A stretch of 64,000 bases of DNA, taken from positions 53,311,890 through 53,375,889 of the forward strand of contig OX104134.1 of the NCBI GenBank assembly GCA_944470555.2, in the 5' to 3' direction. A model generated the notes under the pieces. It searched no databases and was not told where the DNA came from. It worked only from the letters and a program-made list of their open reading frames with translations. The position numbers and the translations under genes are program-made. Below are positions 13,601-23,968 of this stretch, piece after piece; positions within the stretch are counted from its first letter, which is position 1; each line of letters opens with the position of its first letter. This DNA is from Heterobilharzia americana (taxonomy: Eukaryota; Platyhelminthes; Trematoda; Strigeidida; Schistosomatidae).

Positions 13601-16600
13601 CTGCTGAAACATCCTATTAAACCTATCTATTTTGTAGTGAAAAAAAGGATTTTGAGACGAAGTAAATAAATGCAGTCGGCAAATGAAGTGGTTACTAAGG
13701 CGGTCTTTAGAGTCATTCTCAGAAAGTCAGGATCACGTGGCTGGGCCGAAGTAAGATATTTACAGCCACCAGTTCAAGCATGTGATTGTATACATTTTAT
13801 CGATCACCAAATTTGCTACTTTTCATTGCTACACGATTACTAAGGGTCACATCTAATTTCGCGTCTATTTGTTTCTCTTTGGGAGTCGTCAGCTGGGTGC
13901 ATCCACATCCGAAACTAGACTCGCGAGTTACTGTGCCCATCAAGTGGCAATATTGAGATAACCGCGTAATCAGCTACTTTGTACAGGAGGAAGCATTTTC
14001 TAATGCTCATGGGTGACTAACTTTGAGAGGTGAATTTCTGAGGTTCTAATGAGAAGTCGTGGCCGGTGAGGCAAACCTGATGGATGTGAGGACAAATACT
14101 CAACGATGACATTGGATGGAAATCGTCCCATATCGTGAACTGACAGTAGTTGGGAATACAGACCATTGGATTCCAACCCTTGGTTCAATGGTAACGTACC
14201 GGCCAGGGAATCTAAATGTCCTGGGGTCAAAAGTGCACACTGCTGAGGAGTCCCATACTAGGATGAAACAGCTGTCCAGTGATCCCAGGTGTTTAGCATT
14301 TCTATGACTGATGTCAGTCTATGACGAGTACCAACTTGAAATCAATAAATCCCCACAACCTCTCAAACTGAAAAAAATGTTTGTGTAGATTTAGAAATTT
14401 AAAGGGTTTCACATATCTATAAAGTTAGTTGAACATATATGTACTGCAAACTTTATGAGCTTTGAAGTCGTGGCTAACGGTAAAAGCATAAGCCAGATAC
14501 TCTTTAACAACTTGAAAACTGATCAAATAAAAAGCAAAACGGGTAACTTCTTGAATGTTGAAGACCTTTAATTCTATATGTTGCTCTTATTTGATTGGTT
14601 GTTTGTTTGGGCCTGTTTGAAAACGACTGATTTTATCTGCCTGTCATTCTGATAGTTGAATAGCTGATCAAATTCAAATACGGAAACATACTGAGATACT
14701 CACTTGAAGTACCTTCAGAGGAAAAAAATACTCCAATGAGATAAAAAGAAATATTCCTTCTATGAACATTTTTCCAGAAGACAAAACTTACTGTGGATAC
14801 ATTACTTTTAGTTGACCCTTCAAGTTTAAAGTTGAAAAGATTCGCAAAACTAACTGTTGCTGATGTGCCTAATCGCCATCTGTCCTCTTTCTTAACATTG
14901 AATGAACTTGTGTCCAAAGTATCGGTTTTTGCTAAGACTGCGCCAACATGAATCGAATTTATGCAGTGTGTGCCAAAATCTCTAAAAAATAACAGTAATG
15001 GTAGATTAAGATGATTTAGGGATTCCGTTTGTCACCGCTAACAGGTTTAACTATTAGTTATTTTTACAGACTTATGGTACAATAAAAATATCTGGTATCA
15101 TCGTGCATTTTTTCACACTAGTGGTTATCTCATTTTAAGACTGTTGTCGAAAGAACCGTTAGAAACTTAACCAAATATCTAGATTGTACTTTCAGCCTAC
15201 CTTCGACGCAAAAGCTTAACCAGTTTATTTTCGCGTCAATGCACTATTAGAAAGATAAGTGATCATACATCGTCTCTTGATACTTGTAATTTCCCGTTAC
15301 TATACATGGCCGCATCACTTGACCTCTGTTGGAGGAGGTTGAGTCACACTAGAGGCGGCTATCTTATCCCAGTGGCCTCGTGGGTAACGTTTTGGCGTTT
15401 GAAGCCGTGGATACTGGGTTATAGTTTCAGTGGGAACAACATCACTCATTGGGCACAGATATATCCGGCCGAAGAGTCCTGAATAGGACTAAACATGCGT
15501 TTCTGATTCCACTGCTAGTCAGCAAAATGAATATTCATTAATTCCGTTCAACTCTTCAGCTTAAATACCAAAGTGGGCCGTAACACTCGCTAACTTAATG
15601 TATTCTACACCTTTCAATGGGCATTCATGGTTCATCTCTGTCTCACTTGATGTATAATCAGTTTTTGTGTTTACTACCTATCATTTCTTTTGATTCGTAT
15701 CTTCTGCTGATAGGACTGGATTTACTCACCCTTCATTGAGTAACAGTTTGCAGCCTGAAATTTGAACCTTGTTTTGACTTCTTCAAATACCAGTATACTA
15801 TTCAACAGACTACTTAGCCAAAACAGCCCCTTTTGTGTTACAGATCTTATCATACTCTTAATTTCCAATGCAAATACGAGATTCCGCAGTTAGCTACTAC
15901 TTAAAGAAAAGAAATTTCGAGTTGACTCTGCAAGGATACTCCATCACATGCCACCAAAATTCGACCAATTAGACCCAAAAGAGCAAAACAGTAGATTGCA
16001 GAATGTAATTACTGACAATCAATTCTTCTCAAAAGTGTTTAACAGTCTGCCTTTCAATTATTCTGTACACTGTTGTAGGGATGAAAACTGGAACAAATTG
16101 AAATTACACGCGAATAGGAACCATGGTGCACAATTTTCTATACTTTTCTTTATTTTACATTCTGTTTAGTTTTATTCTTCAAATCCTTGTGGTCAACAGC
16201 AGAATTAATAAATAAAAGTAAGTAAACACTTAAAATGGATATTATTTTGGCTTAAGTTGCTTAAGATAGGATTAGTTGACAGACTTAACTAAGGGGATAT
16301 TGAATGAAACTGAAAGAGAAGATGGATAGACAGACCAAATTTCATTCAATATAAATTGAATGAGTAACAAAACTCAGTTGCTGACCTCGTGTAATTTTCA
16401 ATTCAGTTATGAAATTTTGTTGTGTGAAAATGAATGTGATGGTTACAGTAAGTAGGTGAAGGTTATAAGAAAACGATGTTCACTTGTCCAATACTTTTTT
16501 AATGACCGGTCTAAAATGATGTTGCTAACTAGTTGACTTAAAGTTTCGGTTTTTGACTTTTTAGTCAATCCTCATCTCTCCTCAATAAAAAATTCATTTT

Positions 16601-19600
16601 TTACACTCTTACTGTATAACCTGAAATGCGTACTATAACACCGATAGTAAAATTTACTTTATTATATGGAAAGATTTTGTGTACTGAGGTGCATTTGCAT
16701 CTTTTGATTGTGCAATAAATGATTAGTAAGTTAATTTATGTGACTTAGTATTGTAGTGGGCGCTACTGATAAGAATCTAGATAAGTAGTGTATGTTGAGA
16801 GGCTGAAGGAAGTCATATGCAATTATGAGCGATGAATAAATATTCTACCCAGCGAAGCGCAGAAGATGACGTGGGCGTATCAAGAGCAAGACGAGATAGA
16901 AGAAGAAGAGAAAAATGAAACATATTATGCAAATAGGTATTTTAACGGGAAGGTCTCAGTATTTCATCAGTTATGTATAAAGTGTCATTAGAAACATCCT
17001 TCTGCGTTTCATTCTTTGCTGTTTAATCTTAGTATTACCAAGCGCATAGCCTTTAACTGTAATACTGATTGTTTCCATCAAAATATTCCATATTGCGGCT
17101 TGACACCAAACGACAAAATGAGTTGTCCTAACTATCAAGTTTATCTGATACTCAAATACAAGAGCTATTACTTAAATGAGAACAAGATATGGTGTTTTTC
17201 ATAGTTTTTTTACACTTACATGTAAATTTAATTCAATAATGTTTTTAAACTACATCATTCACCTGTTATTACTTCAAATAAAGCTGTTAATAACAAATAT
17301 TATTGATTCCGCATCCTTGGATTCAGATGGTTGATGCGTTACTTGTTTCCTCTGCCTACTTTTCCGACTAAAACGTGCCAACAATGCAAATAAACGTCAA
17401 TCCCAGTTAATATACAGTTGAAAAACATTGTAACTGTTGATCAGCAAAGACCGATAATCATATGAAATTAGGAAATCCATTGAATAATTTGGTTATTCAT
17501 CTTGAGAAACTTGAAAAGTTTAGGGTTAGGAGGTAAGGATTCAAATTTGCCTAGTTTGACTTGCTAATACTTAAAATCTTGAGATTGGGAGATTAAGGGT
17601 AGGTGGGATCGTCGGTGCGCACTGCCGAGGCGCCCACAGTAGGACGAGACAGCTGTCCAATGCTCCCAAGTTTCCACTGGTTCTCCAACTCATGTCACCG
17701 CCTTGTAGGTGTTTAAAGTTGAACTATAGTTCAAGTGTAAGTTATCAGTGAATTACTTCGTTTAACTTTATCATGTCTCAGTTTACTAACATTTACTTTA
17801 TTAAAGAACAGTTTAGTTAGTGCGAGGCCGTTCGGCATCTTTTCAGGGCCATGTAATTCATTCAGATACACTAAGGAATCTCTTCTCAGTATTTTCAGAT
17901 ACATACATAGCCACTATTGTTTTGACTTCAAGAAAGTTAAAAGTCTAAGTTCTACTCATCATATTTTCTCAGGTAGTTTAACTCCTCCAATCTTTCTATG
18001 GTTTCTATGTAAAGCCTTTCTAAGTACGTAGCCTAAATTCGTATCTGTTTGTTGGTAAACTTTCACTCTAGAATATTTGTTGAATCACTCTGCACATAGA
18101 CAATCTTATTATCAGTTCTTAATCTCTTACTTCCATGACCTCAATCACGCAACTAAAATGTTATCTTTGCTTCAGGCCGATAACTTTCTATCAAATTTAT
18201 TCACATATTGAAACGGAGTGACGACTGAAGGTGCAGTCAAAATCTGTACTGTATTAGGTTTCATACCGACGACCATCAGGATTTCTGTCCGGCGCCCTAC
18301 CACCTGAGATACGAGACCCTGCTGCTGATCAGATAGTACGACCCTCTCTAATTCAAGTAGATCTGGAGTAGGATGAGAAATCCTGACTGGGCAGCGTGTG
18401 CCAGTAGGATCAAGCGATAGTACAGAATCACGAATTTATACAACAGTCTGGCAAAACCCTTGGTGACTAAAGGGAAATAAAAATCTGATCAGCAACCTGG
18501 TATTGAAGCTCAACTGGCAGAGCACCAGACCGGGAATCCTGTGATCGCTGGTTTGAATCCTACTGAGGTCCAGATTTTCATTTCACCTTCAATCATCACC
18601 TGGTATCAGTACAAGTCTACCAAACCACGGCAATCTCAGATAGTCAAACTGATTCAGGTGTGTAGACATTTTTGAACATTTTATTGCTAAATAGTTTTAA
18701 GTTTTAGACACCTGATGAGAAGCACCAAACTAAAATGAGTTTATGTTTTTCTGTAAAAGGGATTGTTCTCGCTGTTTTCCAGTTGGCTGACATGTGATCC
18801 CCACCATAGTGTGCATTGGTGAAGAGTGCCAAACTACGATGAAACAGCTGTCCGGTGCTGCATGGTTTTCACTGCTTCTCCACTTATAATTGATTCTTGA
18901 AGTATGCTTTGGTGTGAATCAGTTTCTTGCAAACCACCCAATTGAAAAAATAATGTTTACAACAACCAAAAGACAAACTAGAAATGTATTGCATGATGAT
19001 AACAAAATAGTTATGAAGACTGTCTTCACAAGTAAATCATGAAAGTTAGATTTTGCAGGATGCAAAGTAAGGAAAAGGAGAAACATAATGCAATAAAAAA
19101 CTGGATATGTTATCCTTTAATGAAAGGCTGGGGCTTGATTGTTAGGTATCACTTCACTAATGTCCACGAACATAAGCCATTTTTCATCTTCTAAACCAGT
19201 TAAGTTTGTAGAAAATGTTTGAGAATAATTTTAATAGAGTTATGCATTCTAAAGTAACTAAATTAATTTCGATGCCAACTGTTAGTTGATTCGTGCTTCC
19301 GCCTCGTAAACATGAAATAGTCTATCTACATTATTTTCAGAAAAACATATCAGTTTTGTCTGCACTAAATAGCTTCGAAGATGAACAAACGTGCTCCGGT
19401 CAACTACCATCGACTATATTGTATAAGGCAATCGACTTGGTATAACGTTCATCAATATCACATATCGAATGACCTTCGTTTTCTATACACATATAACATA
19501 GTGTTCAGTATAACTTATTAGTGATGATGATACAACCTTCAATTTCACCTTGGATTAACTAATCCAAAACGCTGTTGTCTTGGTTGAGCTTTTGTAATTA

Positions 19601-19604
19601 AGTG

Positions 19605-19673
<69 letters not shown>

Positions 19674-20443
19674 CTAATAACTCCAGTCACTTGAACGGTG
19701 ATTGTCTCCTAAGCAATCGTTCGGTTGCGATGCAAGCTTTATTTTTATCACCTTTTGAATAGTCAAAAGTTGTAGCGTAGGGTGCACTCAACAAGAATGT
19801 TTTTCTTGGTATATTTTAGACAATCAGTCGTATAAAATTTACATGAATTTGTAAGAGTGAGATTTTTAACACTGCTGATGAATTAATTTACTGATAAAAT
19901 AAGTCGGAAGTTGATTAGGCTAACTGAAGTATCCTTGAAAGAAAACCTGAGTTGTTGCATGATTCAAACCAATACCCTTAATTTTTTAAATCCCGCGCTT
20001 TTTGATAATTTCAGGTTTTTCGCCCACCTTGATCCTCAAGATTTTCGCAAAGCGTTTATGCGAATATGGGATTCAGGACAGTTTTTTTGTGAAAATCACT
20101 AAATGGCAAGAGTAATAACGATAAACATACTAATTATCAGACATTATCACTTCATTTACTTACCGAACAACTAAATCAGCTAAATAGAATGCATTCATAC
20201 CCTCACTTAAAGATCTGAAATTGTCACTAGTCAGTAGTCAGTGGAATCTCTAAGTGTATTACCCATTAAACCATTATTGAACATTTCTATAAACTCCATT
20301 GAAACGTTTCCACGTTCTAAATACGCAGCTATGTCTAATAACCGATTTTTGAAACGCGAATGTAGTTTCGGATCTGGAATTTGTTGAACAAAATAACGAT
20401 TGTGTCGCATTTCACTTTGAACAATAAGGCCTAATTTTTGACT
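6823..20443 (-). CDS. MPEG1-like: MPEG1/perforin-2-like MACPF protein (partial gene model)
   Basis: Macrophage-expressed gene 1 proteins are membrane-anchored MACPF pore formers that act in endolysosomal membranes against ingested bacteria. Five exons with compatible phases were found: 20443-20295, 20214-20164, 14981-14792, 10845-10584 and 7667-6823. In order they encode the RYFVQ/LLDIA helix region, YLADLVVR, DFGTH, a Gly-Gly block, LVAIDRSGQLI, a paired-Tyr segment and the Cys-rich lumenal domain with LPFGGFYSC. This order matches the family (for example LLDI, YLAEL, YGTH, LVAIDRSG and FGGFFSC in mammals). Missing are the signal peptide, the N-terminal third of MACPF and the C-terminal membrane anchor and tail. 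Introns are 80 nt to over 5 kb and hold SINEs and MITE-like elements. Identification rests on remembered family motifs. Confidence 0.9.
7668..9439 (-). other. Intron of MPEG1-like gene, no other gene
   Basis: This lies between exons d and e. Frames at 7679-7876 and 7873-8178 on the plus strand lack splice borders or family resemblance and are treated as chance. Confidence 0.6.
9440..9690 (-). mobile_element. tRNA-derived SINE (minus copy), hammerhead partly decayed
   Basis: Read on the minus strand, the tRNA-like part is followed by a segment ending AGGACGAAACAGCTGTCCAG, which keeps the GAAA box, palindromic stem III and 3' strand of stem I. The CTGAGGA core is mutated (TTGAGAA). The element's tail is at the low-coordinate end. 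It sits in the intron before MPEG1 exon e. Confidence 0.75.
9690..9800 (+). mobile_element. SINE 3' fragment, decayed hammerhead
   Basis: A plus-strand partial copy next to the minus copy. It keeps ctatactaggatgaatcagctg followed by the element's typical tail (cagcccatgatgaacgcc). The core box and GAAA box are mutated. Confidence 0.6.
10584..10845 (-). CDS. MPEG1-like exon d (GGP, LVAIDRSG, YYxxNT)
   Basis: A 262-nt exon from acceptor attttatag to donor G|GTAAGT, phases 0 to 1. It encodes TTYGGP, WEADLDNQLVAIDRSGQLIY, the LPELPGHM segment and AVERYYKANTVVG. In vertebrate MPEG1 the same order occurs (GG block, LVAIDRSG, LPDLPGP, a Tyr-Tyr pair before NT.PGC). It closes the MACPF/linker part before the Cys-rich domain. 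Confidence 0.93.
11488..11572 (+). mobile_element. tRNA-derived SINE head (B-box)
   Basis: gcccgtagcacagtatgag resembles an A-box and ggttcgaaccc at 11559-11569 is a B-box. The spacing is tRNA-like but no cloverleaf with a paired acceptor stem is seen, so it is read as a SINE promoter relic. Confidence 0.45.
13578..13722. repeat. Palindromic MITE-like element, copy 2 (diverged)
   Basis: The left arm ttttaagtccactctagccactgctgaaa and right arm gtggttactaaggcggtctttagagtc are imperfect inverse complements. Same family as 4285-4427. Confidence 0.65.
14015..14375 (+). mobile_element. Near-complete tRNA-derived SINE with intact hammerhead
   Basis: A 5' segment (aatgagaagtcgtggccggt, then aatactcaacgatgacattgg) is followed by a tRNA-like promoter (ggttcaatggtaacg as A-box), the hammerhead at 14238-14281, and a tail with tgatgtcagtctatgacgag. 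The same order recurs in inverse orientation at 31170-30810, which defines the ~350-bp unit. It lies in an MPEG1-like intron, opposite to the gene. Confidence 0.8.
14238..14281 (+). ncRNA. Type-I hammerhead ribozyme candidate
   Basis: Stem I is CACTG (14238-14242) with CAGTG (14277-14281). The core CTGAGGA fits the CUGANGA consensus. Stem II is GTCC (14250-14253) with GGAT (14261-14264), one G-U pair. The GAAA box is at 14265-14268. The stem III strand CAGCTG is self-complementary, and the cleavage triplet is GTC (14274-14276). All conserved residues are present. Stem III has no room for a loop inside one molecule, which suggests a dimer, as known for schistosome SM-alpha ribozymes. Activity is inferred. 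Confidence 0.75.
14792..14981 (-). CDS. MPEG1-like exon c (DFGTH, MACPF centre)
   Basis: The acceptor ttttttag is followed by a 190-nt exon whose frame gives DFGTHCINSIHVGAVLAKTD, equivalent to the DYGTH...DAGA signature of MPEG1. A segment follows with WRLGTSATVSFANLFNFKLEG, the family's transmembrane-hairpin and fold region. It ends at ACA|GTAAGT in phase 0. This is the clearest MACPF segment of the gene. Confidence 0.92.
15280..15560 (+). mobile_element. SM-alpha-like element with decayed hammerhead
   Basis: The element starts near acttgtaatttcccgttac. It has a tRNA-like promoter (agtggcctcgtgggtaacg), then gggaacaacatcactcattggg, then a hammerhead-like block with GAGTCCTGAATAGGAC (perfect stem II), ending tctgattccactgctagtcag. 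The core is CCGAAGA instead of CTGANGA and the GAAA box is TAAA, so this copy should be inactive. The layout matches the SM-alpha family of S. mansoni. Confidence 0.75.
17595..17705 (+). mobile_element. SINE fragment with decayed hammerhead
   Basis: tgcgcactgccgaggcgccc followed by taggacgagacagctgtcca is the hammerhead block of the 14015 family. The core is changed to CCGAGGC and the GAAA box to GAGA. The 5' tRNA-like head is missing or unrecognisable. Confidence 0.6.
18485..18575 (+). mobile_element. tRNA-like SINE head
   Basis: agctcaactggcagagc gives a perfect D-stem (GCTC/GAGC) and works as an A-box. ggtttgaatcc (18550-18560) is a B-box. No matching 7-bp acceptor stem is seen, so a functional tRNA is unlikely. 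It is read as a SINE promoter or tRNA pseudogene. Confidence 0.5.
18785..18920 (+). mobile_element. SINE fragment with strongly decayed hammerhead
   Basis: tgcattggtgaagagtgcc and acgatgaaacagctgtccgg keep the GAAA box, stem III palindrome and GTC. Stem II and the core are degenerate. The tail resembles the 14015 family. Confidence 0.55.
19608..19670. repeat. (AT)n microsatellite
   Basis: About 31 uninterrupted AT units inside the large MPEG1-like intron. Confidence 0.95.
20164..20214 (-). CDS. MPEG1-like exon b (YLADLVVR micro-exon, 51 nt)
   Basis: The acceptor acaatttcag and donor gtaagt enclose 51 nt encoding SLSEGMNAFYLADLVVR plus two bases. It matches the MPEG1 YLAEL-(L/V)-V element directly before the conserved GTH motif. 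Its last two bases (CG) join the first base of the next exon (A) to give Arg before DFGTH. Confidence 0.85.
20295..20443 (-). CDS. MPEG1-like exon a (MACPF, RYFVQ/LLDIA region)
   Basis: An acceptor (gtttgatag) precedes the frame SQKLGLIVQSEMRHNRYFVQ. It continues with PDPKLHSRF and RLLDIAAYLERG, the stretch that in MPEG1 comes just before YLAEL. The 3' border is uncertain. A donor at 20294 (gtttat, weak) gives the right phase for exon b. A stronger-looking donor a little further (ggtaatac) puts the next exon out of frame. This could be a poor donor, a rare splice or a defect in the copy. Confidence 0.8.
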
Positions 20444-22315
20444 CTATCAAACAAAAAAAATAATTTAAAACAAGCAAAAATATTTTGAGATAATTGATTG
20501 AGGATATGATGAAAATTATGTCATTTTGGACAGCTATATGAATAAAACAATCAGTTGTCTGTCGACCATAAACTAATTTTGTTTTAACCATGTGCTTATT
20601 ATTTTTGAAATTAATTAAATGACATTCCAGTTTAACCCAGATATAGCTCATTCTCTAAGATGAAATAGTATTCAGAATTGTTCTCTCCAACTAGCGTTAC
20701 TGTTTGTCAACCAAATAGGGATTGTTTGATCTGAGGATGAAGACACCAGTGCATTGCCAAGCGTTCAGAGGGAGTTATGAATTTGGTCAGTGTCAAGAAA
20801 CCAGATGACGAGCTGGCGGTGTTGTGTAATATCGTCTCTTGTGACAGTCAAATAATATCTGGGAACCTCGAAACTGCAATCACATAGATTAGCACATCAA
20901 TCTATCGATTAGAATGATAAAGTCAGTCTGAATTAATGAGGATTGTTCATTGAACTGCACCCAAATCTTTGAAAGGATGAATGTTTGACGGTATATGGAC
21001 TGTTGTATCACATCTGTCGTTTTCTTCCTAGTCACAAGTGAGTATAAGTAATTTTAATTCAATTACCTTCATTATTCTGATTCTACGGTATCGAAACGTG
21101 ACTGCCGAAGAGAGAGGGACAAAAAGGCAGGCAGGATGACAATAAATGTTGAAAAACTCTACTTTAATTGTACAACTGTTATCCTTCGGTACGGATGATT
21201 TTCATGGTTGGTTGCATGCATATCTTCACCAGCTAAACAAATGTACACATATGATGCAAAAAAGATGACTGCAATGATAGTTCTGTAATGTGTCTATCTT
21301 AGGTTATTAGAAGACGTTTCCTGCACTCACTGACTAAAAGAAGGGAATCTCTATTCAAAGAAAACAGTTTCTGAAACTACTGCTGGTTTATTCGTAACTT
21401 TTTAGGATAAAACGTCACTGGCAGTGACTTAATATTTGTCAGTAGGTGGAAATGATGGTCATAGCGCATCTTGTGAACCTTGTCCACAGAAAACACTGGA
21501 AACCCATGTCATCTCTTTGCTCATGTTTCTTTTTAAGAACTGTCCCAGCATAATGCATTGTAGTCTTTCTCGGCGTTCTCACTACAATTTCAAATATCCA
21601 CAGTGATTGCTACTGAAAGTTTTAGATCATTGTGTCCAAGCGGGAGGTCTAACTTTGTTATACTATTGAAGACAATTTCAGACGATAAACAAAATTTGCT
21701 AGTTTTGTTAAATTACTGATTCATAGACGTCACGTAAGAAAGGTAAAAGTGAAGTCAAATACATAAACATATCAAGAGATTTCTGTGAAAGAATTGCATC
21801 TTGTGCCGTTAGTCTTTTCTGGTCATATTTATGATCATGACGGCAACCATGTTGACTGGAAATAAATCCTGGATATTTCACCTGTGAAAAGAAGAGTGGC
21901 AGTTTTCCACACATAGTGAGAAACCATGTTCATCATTATGATGAAGAATGTTTCAAGCTCTAACTTACACTTCTGTATCGGAGAAACACACTATGACATG
22001 AATATTTGCATAATTATTTTGGAGGCCATGTCATCAGTGACTTTATGGAAGACTGACAAATTTGTTTTAACTCTGAAAGAAAAGTGAGTTGACTGGCGTG
22101 AGCTTCGATGTAAATTTACTGTAATGAGCCTTAAGAAATCAAGATAGGCTTTAGCCTTGACATAGGCAGTTAGATCTAGTTTTTAGCAGCTCTGGCAACT
22201 GTTGAGAATACTGATTACATCTTATGGAAGTGGAAAAGGATGAGCTCGATTTTTAAATGGAGGATTGAGAACAAACAATGGTAAGTAGAAGCACGATTAC
22301 TTACATAAATTTGTT
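20444..22315 (-). other. Upstream of the visible MPEG1-like exons
   Basis: The signal peptide and first MACPF exons should lie at higher coordinates, but none was recognised. The only exon-like frame is at 21881-21734, listed separately. A frame at 20412-20651 (-) is a shadow of exon a. Confidence 0.45.
21734..21881 (-). CDS. Unassigned candidate exon
   Basis: A frame between acceptor cttttcacag and a possible donor GTGACG encodes KYPGFISSQHGCRHDHKY, then RLTAQDAILSQKSLDMFMYL and LPFL. Composition and borders look like a real exon (148 nt, phases 0 to 1). I do not recognise the family, and its end phase does not join the MPEG1-like exon at 20443. It may be an upstream MPEG1-like exon with another exon between, or a separate gene. 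Confidence 0.4.
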
Positions 22316-22471
22316 ACTATTATTTGTTCCTTGGGTTCCCAGTGGAACATAGGGCTTCAGTAGCACGTCGCCATTGCACTCTGTTCTCTGCAGTCTTTTC
22401 AACCTGACTCCACTACTGCCCACAAGCTTTTATTTCTTCCTCACATGAACTCCTCCATATCACCCACTTAC
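22316..22471 (-). pseudogene. 3' end fragment of RTE-type retrotransposon
   Basis: The sequence from tgttccttgggttcccagtg to the Cys/Ser-rich pol C-terminus closely parallels the 3' end of the full element near 47070-47210. It is 5'-truncated, as is usual for target-primed reverse transcription, and diverged. Confidence 0.8.
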
Positions 22472-23819
22472 GTAAATATCTAGTGTACATCTGAATAATT
22501 AATAGATATTTTGTCAAATTTTCTGTGTTGGGTCACAGATTCATCATTATTGGTAAAAGCAATCTTGTTTAGAATTGGTGAGACATTATAGATATTATCT
22601 TAGTCAGCAAAATCTAGCCTGAACCGTTTATCATAGAATACCTACTGATAATCAGAAGCTGCCTTAACTCTTAGGTGAAATAAAGATTCTGAAATTCTGT
22701 TAGTCATTTATTAAGTATCCATAAGGGTATTCGATTTGCAAAGTAGATTAAGTATGCTTACAAACAAACTATCCACAAGTAACCACACTGGATCCCTTTT
22801 TTGATGAAATATCGGTCATGAGTCTGAGTTACCAGCAATTACTGAAACCTCATCAAGAAAAGCAATATGATTCAAATGAAGGTTAATGTAACATAAGTCA
22901 AAATGGAACAAACAAAAGAAACACTGAATTACACAAATCTAATATCTGCTCTCAAAAACTGTTCCTTGATGAGAAAAAGAAAATATGGGGAAAGGAAATC
23001 TGCAAGCCAGTTTTATAGTTAATATAGGCAATGGTTGAAGACAAACATTAGTGCATATTTATCAAGTTATAGCTAATATATTGAAGATGAATCAGTGAGA
23101 ACGTTGTTTTTAAATTTTGACACATACTTAACTGGATTCCTTGAGAAATTAAGAATCAATGACTAGTGAGCTTTTTGCCTTTCTACACTGAACTTCTTTA
23201 CTAACCTTCATTCATTTCGCCCATCGTCTCTGCTATGACAGGCTGAAGAAAAGGAAATAGGAAACGTACAGAAGATTTGTAGATTGGACCGAGGAAGACA
23301 ATGGTTCAGTGTCCTCCGAGCTTGGGAAGAATCTCAGTAGAGCTTCATTGGCTGTATTACTGCATTTAATCTAGGAGATATTCTACTCAAGACTTATTTA
23401 ATAGTATTGTTGCATAGCTCAACTATAAAGCTTTTTATTCACTCCTTACTCATTCATTGCTTAAAAATAGTCTGTTTAATAAAATCATTCATTGTTAATC
23501 ATTCCTGCTTTCATGTGTGAAGTCAGATATTTCATTTTCATGAATTATGCTGCATTGTTGACATTTAATTCAGCTCTCAGCATGGATGACTGGAATAGCT
23601 GGAATAAAAGGATATTGAGCATTTAGTCTCAATCTTTTCTTGTACAATGAATGAGAATGGAGGATGAGTAAGAAATGCCGATAGTTCAGGTCCTACAAAT
23701 GACTCATCTTAGTGCTGTTCAGTTGACGACGCTTAGGCACGATAAAACATAGTCAGCGTGGTAGTATTCAGATACCAAGGTATACAGAAAGGCACAGTCG
23801 TATGACACTGTTACACCGA

Positions 23820-23968
23820 TTGACTCATCGGGCCAATCTAGCAACTACTGCAATAACTAACATGATCACTTTATTATATGAAAAACTACCTTGTCAGGCA
23901 AAATACTCATTCCTGATTGGTTATGTCAGCAGTTGCTGGGGTGGCCTTTAGAGTTACTCGTCAGTGAT
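23820..23968. repeat. Palindromic MITE-like element, copy 3
   Basis: ggccaatctagcaactactg at the left, and cagcagttgctggggtggcctttagagt at the right, form the usual inverse arms with an AT-rich centre. Confidence 0.75.

Larger units (their letters stand above)
10846..14014 (-). other. Intron of MPEG1-like gene (part)
   Basis: No other exon was recognised. It contains an isolated tRNA-like promoter near 11490-11570, a short A-run at about 12730, and a MITE-like copy at 13578-13722. The phases of exons c and d fit directly (both phase 0), so no intermediate exon is needed. Confidence 0.6.
14982..20163 (-). other. Large intron of MPEG1-like gene with SINEs and (AT)n
   Basis: It separates the exon ending in VVR from the one starting with DFGTH. 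Phase matching shows no exon is needed between them. It holds an SM-alpha-like element, SINE pieces, a tRNA-like head and an (AT)n run. Frames at 15948-16169, 17016-17204 and 19911-20102 (+) are treated as chance. Confidence 0.65.

Noticed and set aside
17595..17705. Active hammerhead ribozyme
   Set aside because: The core reads CCGAGGC and the catalytic GAAA is GAGA. Both changes are expected to abolish cleavage.
18485..18575. Functional tRNA gene
   Set aside because: The D-stem and B-box are good, but no acceptor stem or clean anticodon arm is seen. It fits a tRNA-derived SINE head better.
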